Assembly (NCBI GenBank): GCA_002721895.1
Contig: PBLV01000015.1
Span: forward strand, 62,001-126,000
Direction: 5' to 3'
DNA from: Verrucomicrobiales bacterium
Lineage (GTDB): Bacteria; Verrucomicrobiota; Verrucomicrobiae; Limisphaerales; UBA1100
DNA: 64,000 nt
Position numbers and translations under genes: made by a program. Of the stretch, positions 57,252-64,000 are shown in pieces (the first letter of the stretch is position 1; every line of letters starts with the position of its first letter). Under the pieces are notes generated by a model that was given only the letters and a program-made list of their open reading frames with translations, was not told the DNA's origin and ran no database searches.

Positions 57252-58277
57252 TTAATCCGGGTCGGCGACCTGATGCAGGAAGTCGATTTCCTCCAAGGCG
57301 CGTCCTGTGCCCTCGGCGACGGCGGTAAGGGAGTCCTCCGCCACACTGACAGGCAGTCCAGTCTCCTTGGAGACGAGCCGGTCAATGCCGCGGAGCAGCC
57401 CGCCGCCGCCAGCCATCACAATGCCCCGCTCGATGAGGTCCCCGGAAAGCTCCGGTGGGCACCGCTCGAGGCTGATGCGGATGGCTTCCAGGATGCTCGT
57501 CAGCGGTTTTTGGAGCGCTTCGCGAATTTCCTCGGAAGTGATGGACAGTGTCTTGGGCAGGCCGGCGGCGAGATCGCGTCCCTTGATCTCCAAGGTCAGT
57601 TCCTCTTCCAGCGGGTAGGCCGAGCCGATTTTCAGCTTGATGTCCTCGGCAGTGCGTTCGCCGATCAATAAATTGTGTACACGTTTGACGTGTTGGGTGA
57701 TGGTCTCATCGAATTGATCGCCGCCAACTCGCAGACTGCGTTTTTCGACAATGCCGCCAAGGGAGATGACGGCGATTTCGCAGGTGCCACCGCCGATATC
57801 AACCACCATGTTGCCCGCAGGCTCGGCGACAGGGAGACCCGCCCCGATGGCGGCGGCCATGGGTTGTGCGATCAGGAAGACCTCGCGGGCACCCGCGTGC
57901 ATGACGGAATCCTTGACGGCGCGGCGTTCCACTTCGTTGATGCCAGAGGGGACGGCCACCACCACTCGTGGGGCCACCATCTTGTGGTGGTGGACTTTCT
58001 TGATGAAATGCCGGAGCATGGCCTCAGTGACCTCAAAGTCGGCAATGACGCCGTCTTTCATGGGCCGAATGGCGGTGATGTTGTGGGGGGTGCGACCAAG
58101 CATGCGCTTGGCGTCGACGCCCACGGCGCGGACGATCTTGGTGCCAGACTGGATGGCAACCACCGAGGGTTCGCGCATCACAATTCCGCGGTCCTTGAGG
58201 TAAACGAGGGAATTGGCCGTGCCGAGGTCAATTCCGATATCGTTCGAGAAGAACGACTTGAATTTGGAAAGCATCAT
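57252..58277 (-). CDS. mreB: rod shape-determining actin MreB
   Basis: A 341-residue bacterial actin. Starts at 58277 (MMLSKF) or 58274; an earlier in-frame ATG adds 19 unrelated residues. The N-terminal [20 protein letters not shown] phosphate-1 motif, [20 protein letters not shown] (phosphate 2) and the C-terminal [20 protein letters not shown] (adenosine) are intact. It polymerises under the membrane to organise lateral wall growth, so the cell should be rod-like. First gene of the mre operon, with a tRNA-Met gene 105 bases upstream on the same strand. Confidence 0.97.
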   Translation of the reverse strand: MMLSKFKSFFSNDIGIDLGTANSLVYLKDRGIVMREPSVVAIQSGTKIVRAVGVDAKRMLGRTPHNITAIRPMKDGVIADFEVTEAMLRHFIKKVHHHKMVAPRVVVAVPSGINEVERRAVKDSVMHAGAREVFLIAQPMAAAIGAGLPVAEPAGNMVVDIGGGTCEIAVISLGGIVEKRSLRVGGDQFDETITQHVKRVHNLLIGERTAEDIKLKIGSAYPLEEELTLEIKGRDLAAGLPKTLSITSEEIREALQKPLTSILEAIRISLERCPPELSGDLIERGIVMAGGGGLLRGIDRLVSKETGLPVSVAEDSLTAVAEGTGRALEEIDFLHQVADPD

Positions 58278-58381
58278 GGCGTTTAAAAAATACCTGTGAA
58301 CAGTAGGTGGATGAATGAGGGCGCGGCAAAGCAAAGTTACTCAACTCTGCACGCAAGATATTCGCAGGCTGTTGAAAAAAA

Positions 58382-58458
58382 TGGTAGCGGAGGAGGGACT
58401 CGAACCCCCGGCACGCGGATTATGATTCCGCTGCTCTAACCAACTGAGCTACTCCGCC
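58382..58458 (-). tRNA. tRNA-Met (anticodon CAT)
   Basis: On the minus strand a full cloverleaf of 77 bases is readable: 5' GGCGGAG acceptor, D-arm AGCTCAGTTGGTTAGAGC, anticodon stem GCGGA/TCCGC around loop ATCATAA (anticodon CAT), T-arm GGGGG-TTCGAGT-CCCTC, 3' CTCCGCT and an encoded CCA. The first pair is G-U. It is not the initiator type. tRNA-Ile(CAT) needing lysidine cannot be fully excluded, but elongator Met is more likely. A run of T follows directly after CCA. Confidence 0.9.
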
Positions 58459-58470
58459 GGTCAAGGGGCG

Positions 58471-58501
58471 ATTATCGACCCAAACTGCGGGCGGATGTCA
58501 A
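58471..58501 (-). promoter_or_regulatory. sigma-70-like promoter of the tRNA-Met gene
   Basis: On the minus strand TTGACA (58501-58496, perfect consensus) and GATAAT (58476-58471, 5 of 6) are 19 bases apart. The -10 ends 12 bases before the tRNA 5' end. The spacing is slightly long. It may also feed mreB. Confidence 0.5.
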
Positions 58502-58561
58502 ATGGAATGATTGGGACCTGGGGCGATTGGCCTGAAAAATCAAAAAAAGGGGATAAATCGC

Positions 58562-58589
58562 TTTACATGGTTCGGAAAATGCCTATCGT
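58562..58589 (+). promoter_or_regulatory. candidate promoter of rpsO
   Basis: TTTACA (58562-58567, 5 of 6) and TATCGT (58584-58589, 4 of 6) are 16 bases apart, ~20 bases before the ATG at 58609. If used, the upstream ATGs at 58567 and 58579 cannot be the start of S15. Moderate match only. Confidence 0.3.
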
Positions 58590-58608
58590 CGCGGCTGCCA
58601 ATAAAGAA

Positions 58609-58869
58609 ATGGAAGTCAGAAGCAAAGCGGAATCGATTAAGGATTTTCAGAGGAATGAGTCGGACACGGGTTCGACAGAGGTGCAGGTCGCCATTTTGTC
58701 ATCGCGCATCAAGCATCTTGAAAAACACCTCGGACGGAACAAGAAGGATCACAGTACGCGGCGGGGATTGCTCCGAATGGTGAGTTATCGCAAGCGGCTT
58801 CTGAAGTATCTTTACCGCGAGGACCTCAACAAGTTCACGGAAGTCAAGAAGCAGCTCGGCATTCGCTGA
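58609..58869 (+). CDS. rpsO: 30S ribosomal protein S15
   Basis: Ribosomal protein S15 binds 16S rRNA helices 20-22. The core DTGSTEVQVAILSSRIKHLE, HLGRNKKDHSTRRGLLRMV and YRKRLLKYLYREDLNKF is typical. The start at 58609 (MEVRSKAESIKDF) gives 86 residues, close to the usual 89; ATGs at 58579 and 58567 would add 10 and 14 residues. It precedes pnp, a conserved neighbourhood (rpsO-pnp) in bacteria. Confidence 0.95.
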   Translation: MEVRSKAESIKDFQRNESDTGSTEVQVAILSSRIKHLEKHLGRNKKDHSTRRGLLRMVSYRKRLLKYLYREDLNKFTEVKKQLGIR

Positions 58870-58901
58870 GTGGCCCAACTTTCATCTATTTCCGCCAAGA
58901 C

Positions 58902-58925
58902 CCGCAGAAAACGCGATCTGCGCGG
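58902..58925 (+). repeat. hairpin in the rpsO-pnp spacer
   Basis: CGCAGA (58903-58908) and TCTGCG (58917-58922) form a short stem with an eight-base loop in the 178-base gap before pnp. In E. coli this gap carries RNase III-cleaved hairpins that control pnp; whether this one has that role is unknown. No T-run follows. Confidence 0.3.
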
Positions 58926-59047
58926 AGCTTGTCTAAACACACAAAATAATCGCGAAAACCATAACGGCGCGCTGGCGGAGTCATTTCGCTCAACATCCTT
59001 GAGAGGGTGCTGACTGAAGTTACTCCCTGCCGGCGTCCGACAGGAAA

Positions 59048-61522
59048 ATGACTGAACATCAAGTAACCGCCCAAGTGGGCGACAAAGAAATCACCATCGG
59101 CAGCGGTCACATCGCCAAACAGGCGGACGGCACGGTGACGGTGCAAATGGGCGAAACGATCGTGATGACGGCGGTCGTCGCCGACACGAAAAGCCGCGAC
59201 GGGCAGGATTGGTTCCCGCTCCAAGTGGATTACCGCGAACGCGCCTCGGCGTGCGGCCAGATTCCCGGCAACTATTTCCGCCGCGAAGGTCGTCCGAGCG
59301 ACAAGGAGATTTTGACCTGCCGCCTCACCGACCGCCCCATCCGCCCGCTCTTCACCAAGGATTGGTTTAACGAGTGCCAAGTGTACGGCCTGCTGCTCAG
59401 CGCCGATGGCGAGAATGAGCCGGATGTGATGAGCATTCTCGGCGCCTCCGCGGCGCTAATGGTCAGCGACATCCCCTGGGCTGGCCCGTTGGGTGCGGTG
59501 CGCGTGGGCCGCATTGACGGCAAGTTCGTGGCGAACCCCACGCACGAGGAACAAGCGGCTAGCGACCTCGATTTGATGTACGTCGGCAATGAGACGGACG
59601 TGGTGATGTACGAAGGTTGCGCGGACCAGATTTCCGACGAGGATTTCATCGCCGCACTGAAGTTTGGCCAGGAATGCTGCATCCCGCAGATTGCCGCGCA
59701 AAAGGAACTCCAAGCCAAATGTGGCAAGGAGAAGCGTGATATTTCGGGCCAACTGAAGCCGGTGCCGCCAGCAATCTTTGCCAAGGCGGAGGAGCTCGGC
59801 GGAGGCGACCGCATCGTGGAGGCTCTGCTCACGGTGAAAAAACTCGAGCGCGAAGACGCGGTGGCTGCCATCCGTGAGGAGGTTGCTGTCAAGCTTCGTG
59901 AAGAGTTTGGTGAGGATGAAGTGACCGACTCCGTGGTCGGCCAGGCGTTTTATCACATTCAAAAGACCGCGCTGCGCGGATTGATCCTTAACGAAGGCAA
60001 ACGCCTTGACGGACGCGGCATCGACGAACTGCGCAAGATCACCTGTGAAGTCGGCGTGCTGCCGCGCACGCACGGTTCGGCCCTGTTCACCCGCGGTGAA
60101 ACGCAGGCACTGGTGCTGACGACCCTCGGCACGACGGATGATTCCCAGCGTTTCGACAACTACACCGGCGGCGAGGACAGCAAGCAGTACATCATGCACT
60201 ACAACTTCCCGAACTACTCCGTAGGCGAAACCGGCCGCATCATGGGCCCGGGCCGGCGCGAAGTGGGGCATGGGGCGTTGGCGGAGCGGTCGATTTTGCC
60301 GATCATTCCGATTGATGATAATTACCCTTACGCGGTGCGGCAGGTCAGCGAGATTTTTGAGAGCAATGGCTCCAGCTCGATGGCGACGGTTTGCGGTGGC
60401 AGTTTGTCGCTGATGAATGCGGGCATCGAGGTGAAGGGCGCCTGCGCCGGCATCAGCATCGGCATTTGCACGGAGCTGGATGACAACGAGAAGATTGTGA
60501 ATCACAAGATTCTCACGGACATCATGGGCTGGGAGGATGCGTTCTGCGACATGGACTGCAAAATCGCCGGTACGAAGGAAGGCATCACCGGCTTCCAGCT
60601 GGACCTCAAGCTGAAGGGTTTGCCGATGGCGATCATGGAGGAGGCGATCCAGGCGGCAAAGAAGGCTCGCGGCGAAATCATCGACATCATGAATGAGACC
60701 ATCAGTGAGCCGGGTGAGATGAGTCCCTACGCGCCACGCATCCAGCAACTGAAAATTGATCCCGATAAAATCGGCATGGTGATCGGGCCGGGTGGCAAGA
60801 ACATCAAGCGGATCGTTGAAGAATCCGGCTGTGAAATTAACATCGAAGACGACGGCACCGTGAACATTTACTCCCTCAATCCAGAGGGCATGCAGGTGGC
60901 TGTGGAGGAAATCGAGGGCATGACTGCCGAGGCCGAAGTGGGTCGTATCTACAGCGGCACCGTGGTCAGCATCAAGGACTTTGGCTGCTTCGTGGAATTC
61001 CTGCCCGGCCGCGATGGCCTTTGCCATATCAGCGAGCTGGCTCCCCAGCGTGTTGATAAGACCGAAGATGTTGTCAAGGAAGGCGATGTCATCAAGGTCA
61101 AATGCTTGGGCATTGATGAGCGCGGCAAGGTTCGTCTCTCCCGAAAGGCTGCATTGGCCGAGGAGAATGGCGAAGTGGATGCCGGCGAAATTGAGGATGA
61201 AGAGCCCGCCGTGCGGGAGGAACGCGAGGTCAGTGAGGAGGAGCCCGAGGAGGGCAAGCTCTATCACGGAACTGTCGTTAGCATTAAGGAGTATGGGTGT
61301 TTCGTGGAATTCCTGCCGGGCCGCGATGGGCTTTGTCACATCAGCGAACTAGCTGACTTCCGCGTCAAGCGTACCGAGGATCTCGTCAAGGAAGGAGATA
61401 AAATCTGGGTGAAATGCCTGGGTGTTGACGACCGTGGCAAGGTGCGTCTATCCCGCAAGGCCGCCAAGGCGGACCGCGAGGCGGAAGAGTCTGAAGAGGC
61501 ACCCGAGGAGGTCGATGCGTAA
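59048..61522 (+). CDS. pnp: polynucleotide phosphorylase with two S1 domains
   Basis: An 824-residue PNPase, the 3'-to-5' phosphorolytic exonuclease of the degradosome. It has two RNase PH domains, with active-site motifs such as [18 protein letters not shown] and [18 protein letters not shown], and [19 protein letters not shown] domain (~573-600, [16 protein letters not shown]) follows. It then carries two S1 domains, ~637-702 and ~741-806, nearly identical to each other ([20 protein letters not shown] against [20 protein letters not shown]) and joined by a Glu-rich linker. Normal PNPase (~700 residues) has one S1. The ATG at 59048 follows AGGA closely. Confidence 0.96.
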   Translation: MTEHQVTAQVGDKEITIGSGHIAKQADGTVTVQMGETIVMTAVVADTKSRDGQDWFPLQVDYRERASACGQIPGNYFRREGRPSDKEILTCRLTDRPIRPLFTKDWFNECQVYGLLLSADGENEPDVMSILGASAALMVSDIPWAGPLGAVRVGRIDGKFVANPTHEEQAASDLDLMYVGNETDVVMYEGCADQISDEDFIAALKFGQECCIPQIAAQKELQAKCGKEKRDISGQLKPVPPAIFAKAEELGGGDRIVEALLTVKKLEREDAVAAIREEVAVKLREEFGEDEVTDSVVGQAFYHIQKTALRGLILNEGKRLDGRGIDELRKITCEVGVLPRTHGSALFTRGETQALVLTTLGTTDDSQRFDNYTGGEDSKQYIMHYNFPNYSVGETGRIMGPGRREVGHGALAERSILPIIPIDDNYPYAVRQVSEIFESNGSSSMATVCGGSLSLMNAGIEVKGACAGISIGICTELDDNEKIVNHKILTDIMGWEDAFCDMDCKIAGTKEGITGFQLDLKLKGLPMAIMEEAIQAAKKARGEIIDIMNETISEPGEMSPYAPRIQQLKIDPDKIGMVIGPGGKNIKRIVEESGCEINIEDDGTVNIYSLNPEGMQVAVEEIEGMTAEAEVGRIYSGTVVSIKDFGCFVEFLPGRDGLCHISELAPQRVDKTEDVVKEGDVIKVKCLGIDERGKVRLSRKAALAEENGEVDAGEIEDEEPAVREEREVSEEEPEEGKLYHGTVVSIKEYGCFVEFLPGRDGLCHISELADFRVKRTEDLVKEGDKIWVKCLGVDDRGKVRLSRKAAKADREAEESEEAPEEVDA
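60956..61465 (+). repeat. internal duplication encoding two S1 domains of PNPase
   Basis: The two copies (60956-61153 and 61268-61465) code for 66-residue segments with ~55 identical residues by eye count. Many synonymous third-base differences show that the duplication is not recent and that protein sequence has been conserved since. Confidence 0.85.
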
Positions 61523-61564
61523 CCCCGGCTTGCAAGGGTGGCCTGCGGACGGTAATAAACCGGC

Positions 61565-62911
61565 GTGTTGAGCCAACAAACACTGCGGAAACCCGCTAGG
61601 ATTTCCGGTGCCGGCCTGCACAGCGGCAACAAAGTCAACTTGACTCTGTTACCCTCGCCGGCGGGCAGTGGCGTGCGCTTTCGGCGGGTGGATCTCGATG
61701 GCAAACCGGAGATTGAGGCGTTAATTGACAATGTCTCCGATACCCAGCGGTCCACCACACTGGCCAAGGGGAGCATTCGTATACATACCGTTGAGCATGT
61801 CCTCGCCGCGCTGGTCGGCAACGGCATTGACAATGCCGTCATCGAGTTGGATGCGAATGAGCCGCCCATCGGCGACGGAAGTAGCATTGAATTCGATAAT
61901 GCCATCCGAAAATCAGGCGCGGAAAGTCAGGATGATTCCCGGGAAATATATCGCCTGTCCGAGCCCATCGAGGTGCAACTGGGTGAAAGTCACATAGCGG
62001 CATTTCCGCATGACGGCTTCAAAATCAGTTGTACCAGTGCTGATGCCCGCAACCGCTACACCCAGTTCTACAGCTTGGAATTGTCCCCGGACAGTTGGGC
62101 GAACGAGCTTTCGCGGGCACGGACATTCTGTTTTTATGAGGAAATTGAGCACCTCTACCAGAATGGCCTGATCAAGGGTGGTAGTCTGGAAAACGCGGTG
62201 GTCGTTCGCGACGATGCCGTGCTGACCAATGAACCACTGCGTTATCCCAATGAATTTGTCCGGCATAAGATGCTGGATATCCTTGGCGACCTCGCCTTGG
62301 TGGGGCGGCCCCTACAAGCGCACATTGTTGCCACACGTCCGGGCCATGCCGCCAACTGTGAACTTGCCCGTCAAATCCAGGCTCAAATACGGAAGCCATT
62401 GCAAACCGCACAGACATTTGCTCCACCCCCCGCAGTCGAGACTGCCAAGGTCGAGACCATCGTGGAGGACGGCGCGGAGTTGGACGTTACCCAAGTGATG
62501 AAAATTTTGCCCCATCGGTTCCCTTTTCTGATGGTCGACCGTGTGACGAAGATTGACGGAAACCAAATCACTGCGATCAAGAATGTTAGTGTCGGTGAGC
62601 CCTACTTTGAGGGGCATTTTCCCGGGCACCCAATCATGCCGGGGGTCATGCAATTGGAAGCCATTGCTCAGGTTGGTGGAATCTTGATGCTAAAGAAGGC
62701 GGAGAATCTCGGGAAACTTGCCTACTTTACCAGCGCCGACAATGTCAAATGGCGCCGGCCTGTCCATCCCGGCGACGTTTTGACTATCGAGGTGGAACTC
62801 TTGAAGTCACGCGGCAAGATCGGGAAGGCGAAGGGAACCTGCCTAGTTGACGGAGAAATTGTCAGTGAGGCGAACGTCACCTTCATGCTCTTCAGCCCGG
62901 ACGACCAATGA
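61565..62911 (+). CDS. lpxC/fabZ: bifunctional LpxC-FabZ: lipid A deacetylase and 3-hydroxyacyl-ACP dehydratase
   Basis: A 448-residue fusion. Residues 1-~285 are LpxC, the zinc deacetylase committing UDP-acyl-GlcNAc to lipid [11 protein letters not shown] (His78), [10 protein letters not shown] (His234, Asp238) and His261. A short linker (~282-305) leads to FabZ, the 3-hydroxyacyl-ACP dehydratase: [14 protein letters not shown] and [17 protein letters not shown] (catalytic His351, Glu365). Such fusions occur in Bacteroidota, Verrucomicrobiota and relatives. The GTG at 61565 is the probable start; a TTG follows directly. It overlaps lpxA by four bases. Confidence 0.95.
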   Translation: MLSQQTLRKPARISGAGLHSGNKVNLTLLPSPAGSGVRFRRVDLDGKPEIEALIDNVSDTQRSTTLAKGSIRIHTVEHVLAALVGNGIDNAVIELDANEPPIGDGSSIEFDNAIRKSGAESQDDSREIYRLSEPIEVQLGESHIAAFPHDGFKISCTSADARNRYTQFYSLELSPDSWANELSRARTFCFYEEIEHLYQNGLIKGGSLENAVVVRDDAVLTNEPLRYPNEFVRHKMLDILGDLALVGRPLQAHIVATRPGHAANCELARQIQAQIRKPLQTAQTFAPPPAVETAKVETIVEDGAELDVTQVMKILPHRFPFLMVDRVTKIDGNQITAIKNVSVGEPYFEGHFPGHPIMPGVMQLEAIAQVGGILMLKKAENLGKLAYFTSADNVKWRRPVHPGDVLTIEVELLKSRGKIGKAKGTCLVDGEIVSEANVTFMLFSPDDQ

Positions 62912-63678
62912 GCATACACCCGAGCGCTGTCATTCACGAGAACGCGGTCATTGGAGAGGATTGCGAGATTGGCCCCTACTGCGTTGTTGGTGAGCATGTC
63001 GCCTTGGGTCGTGCGTGTCGGCTTCATTCGCACGTGGTGATCGACGGGTGTACTGTGTTGGGCGCGGGAAATGAAATTTATCCCTTTGCCAGTATTGGCC
63101 TGCGAACCCAAGATTTGAAATGGAGTGGGGGCGAAACATGGACTCGCATTGGCGATCGCAATACGCTTCGGGAGTATGTTACTATCCACAGTGCCACGAG
63201 TAATGGTGATGCCACCGTTCTTGGTAGCGATAACAACTTGTTGGCTTACACCCACGTGGCCCATGATTGTCAGTTGGGCAATCATATCGTCATGTCCAAT
63301 GTCGCTACATTGGCCGGGCATGTCGAGGTGGAAGACTATGCCGTCATTGGGGGGGTGGCGGCTGTTCACCAATTTTGCCGGATTGGAACGATGTCCATTA
63401 TTGGTGGCTGTAGCAAGGTGGTGCAGGATGTGCCGCCTTATATGTTGGCTGATGGGAATCCTGCCGCAACACGCACGCTTAACAAGGAGGGACTCAGGCG
63501 AAACAACATTAGTGAGTCTGCCCAGAAAGCGCTGAAGCTGGCTCACCGGATTCTATTTCGAAGCGAGATGACTTTTTCCCATGCCATCGAAAAAGCGAAG
63601 GCCGAGATTGAGACATGTCCAGAAGTAAAACACTTACTGAAGTTTGTCCAATCCAGCCAACGCGGAATTGCTAAATAG
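62908..63678 (+). CDS. lpxA: UDP-N-acetylglucosamine acyltransferase LpxA
   Basis: A 256-residue left-handed beta-helix acyltransferase that attaches the first 3-hydroxyacyl chain to UDP-GlcNAc. Hexapeptide repeats run from HPSAVIHENAVIGEDCEIGP through AVIGGVAAVHQFCRIG. The catalytic His lies in TYVAHD-like LLAYTHVAHDCQLGN, and the C-terminal helical part (RRNNISESAQKALKLAHRIL) is standard. Coupled to lpxC-fabZ by ATGA overlap, giving the classic lipid A start unit. Confidence 0.95.
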   Translation: MSIHPSAVIHENAVIGEDCEIGPYCVVGEHVALGRACRLHSHVVIDGCTVLGAGNEIYPFASIGLRTQDLKWSGGETWTRIGDRNTLREYVTIHSATSNGDATVLGSDNNLLAYTHVAHDCQLGNHIVMSNVATLAGHVEVEDYAVIGGVAAVHQFCRIGTMSIIGGCSKVVQDVPPYMLADGNPAATRTLNKEGLRRNNISESAQKALKLAHRILFRSEMTFSHAIEKAKAEIETCPEVKHLLKFVQSSQRGIAK

Positions 63679-64000
63679 CCAACTCGATTTTTTCGCGGCC
63701 GGAAAACCGGCAGCATTTCTTAAACCCGCATTCACGTGCCAGTCTCATCGCTTCATCCAAGTTCATCCCTGTTTCATGTGGAGCGTGTGCGTCTGATCCG
63801 AATGTGATTTGGACTCCGATTGCTTGCGCCATTCTCAGAATGTCAGGATGCGGGTAAATTTCCGTGCAATCCTTTCTGAGGCCCGCTGAGTTGAGTTCGA
63901 TGCAGGTTCCTGTTTCTGCGCATGCGGTGAGAAATTCTTCATAAAGCGGCCCGCAATCGTCTTCTGGGATAAATCCGAATTTTTTGGGTAAATCCGCATG
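63671..64000 (-). CDS. PHP-domain phosphoesterase, 3' part (histidinol-phosphatase-like)
   Basis: The minus strand from the window end is open down to a TAG at 63671-63673, giving the last ~109 residues of a protein that begins outside the window. They read HADLPKKFGFIPED, then IELNSAGLRKDCTEIYPHPD, TFGSDAHAPHETGMNLDEAM and an end in EKIELAI. The GSDAH motif and the preceding E-x-N-x-x-G strand are those of PHP phosphoesterases, closest to HisJ/HisK histidinol phosphatases. It overlaps the lpxA stop by eight bases, tail to tail. The N-terminal metal ligands are not visible. Confidence 0.75.
   Translation of the reverse strand, partial: HADLPKKFGFIPEDDCGPLYEEFLTACAETGTCIELNSAGLRKDCTEIYPHPDILRMAQAIGVQITFGSDAHAPHETGMNLDEAMRLARECGFKKCCRFSGREKIELAI

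Noticed and set aside
57675..58286. 203-codon open frame antisense to mreB
   Set aside because: Antisense shadow rich in Asp, Gly and His; MreB is unambiguous on the other strand.
59456..61339. 627-codon open frame antisense to pnp
   Set aside because: It mirrors the codon bias of pnp, with His/Asp/Ala-rich sequence and no domain; PNPase on the + strand is certain.

Overview
The window is a 64 kb piece of a chromosome from a Gram-negative, LPS-making, probably rod-shaped bacterium. It is most likely a member of the Verrucomicrobiota, possibly the Limisphaerales/Pedosphaerae side. The pointers are a pseudopilin set resembling the 'Verru_Chthon cassette' A-D proteins, a sulfatase, a DUF1080 (3-keto-disaccharide hydrolase) protein, a mutarotase-symporter fusion, an LpxC-FabZ fusion and an ArsS-type radical SAM protein. 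This placement is inferred from gene families; no rRNA gene is present. There is no CRISPR array, intact insertion sequence or prophage.

Layout. (1) 0-20 kb is a mixed metabolic and envelope region. It holds a TPR/calcium-loop protein, a decayed small gene, a mutarotase-Na+ symporter fusion, a TerB-like protein, a Tat-exported LysM amidase, a YpsA/Moco-carrier-like protein, a sulfatase, an aldehyde dehydrogenase, an alpha-2-macroglobulin with intact thioester coupled to penicillin-binding protein 1C, an altronate/galactarate dehydratase-like enzyme, a lone ABC ATPase and a DUF1080 protein. (2) 20.8-37.5 kb is the most interesting part: a single-strand cluster that copies a type II secretion/type IV pilus operon (E, T, E, F, then pseudopilins in the order G, G, H, I, J, K). 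Its J-like pseudopilin carries a von Willebrand A domain, its K-like protein is 1,602 residues with a Gly/Leu/Asn-rich tail, and both carry short modules resembling type-3 chitin-binding (CBM5/12) domains. A BrnT/BrnA-like toxin-antitoxin pair sits inside the cluster and overlaps the first pseudopilin gene. No secretin, inner-membrane assembly genes or prepilin peptidase lie in the window.

(3) 37.5-50.7 kb: uvrA, a large TPR protein and an ErpA/IscA protein form a tight + strand run. They are followed by thiC, arsS, a short-chain dehydrogenase, a small conserved-looking gene with a strong terminator, and mtfA overlapped with a tandem alpha/beta hydrolase. (4) 50.8-58.5 kb (minus strand) is the cell-shape operon mreB-mreC-mreD-mrdA-rodA followed by a ribonuclease E/G gene, with a tRNA-Met(CAT) upstream. 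(5) 58.5-64 kb: rpsO, then pnp (with two S1 domains instead of one), the lpxC-fabZ fusion, lpxA, and the 3' end of a PHP-domain phosphoesterase gene running off the window on the minus strand.

Functionally, the housekeeping blocks (elongasome, RNA decay, lipid A) are conventional in content and order. The 20.8-37.5 kb cluster looks like a cell-surface fibre or secretion machine whose minor-pseudopilin tip has been enlarged with binding modules; that is an inference from sequence, not a demonstrated function.
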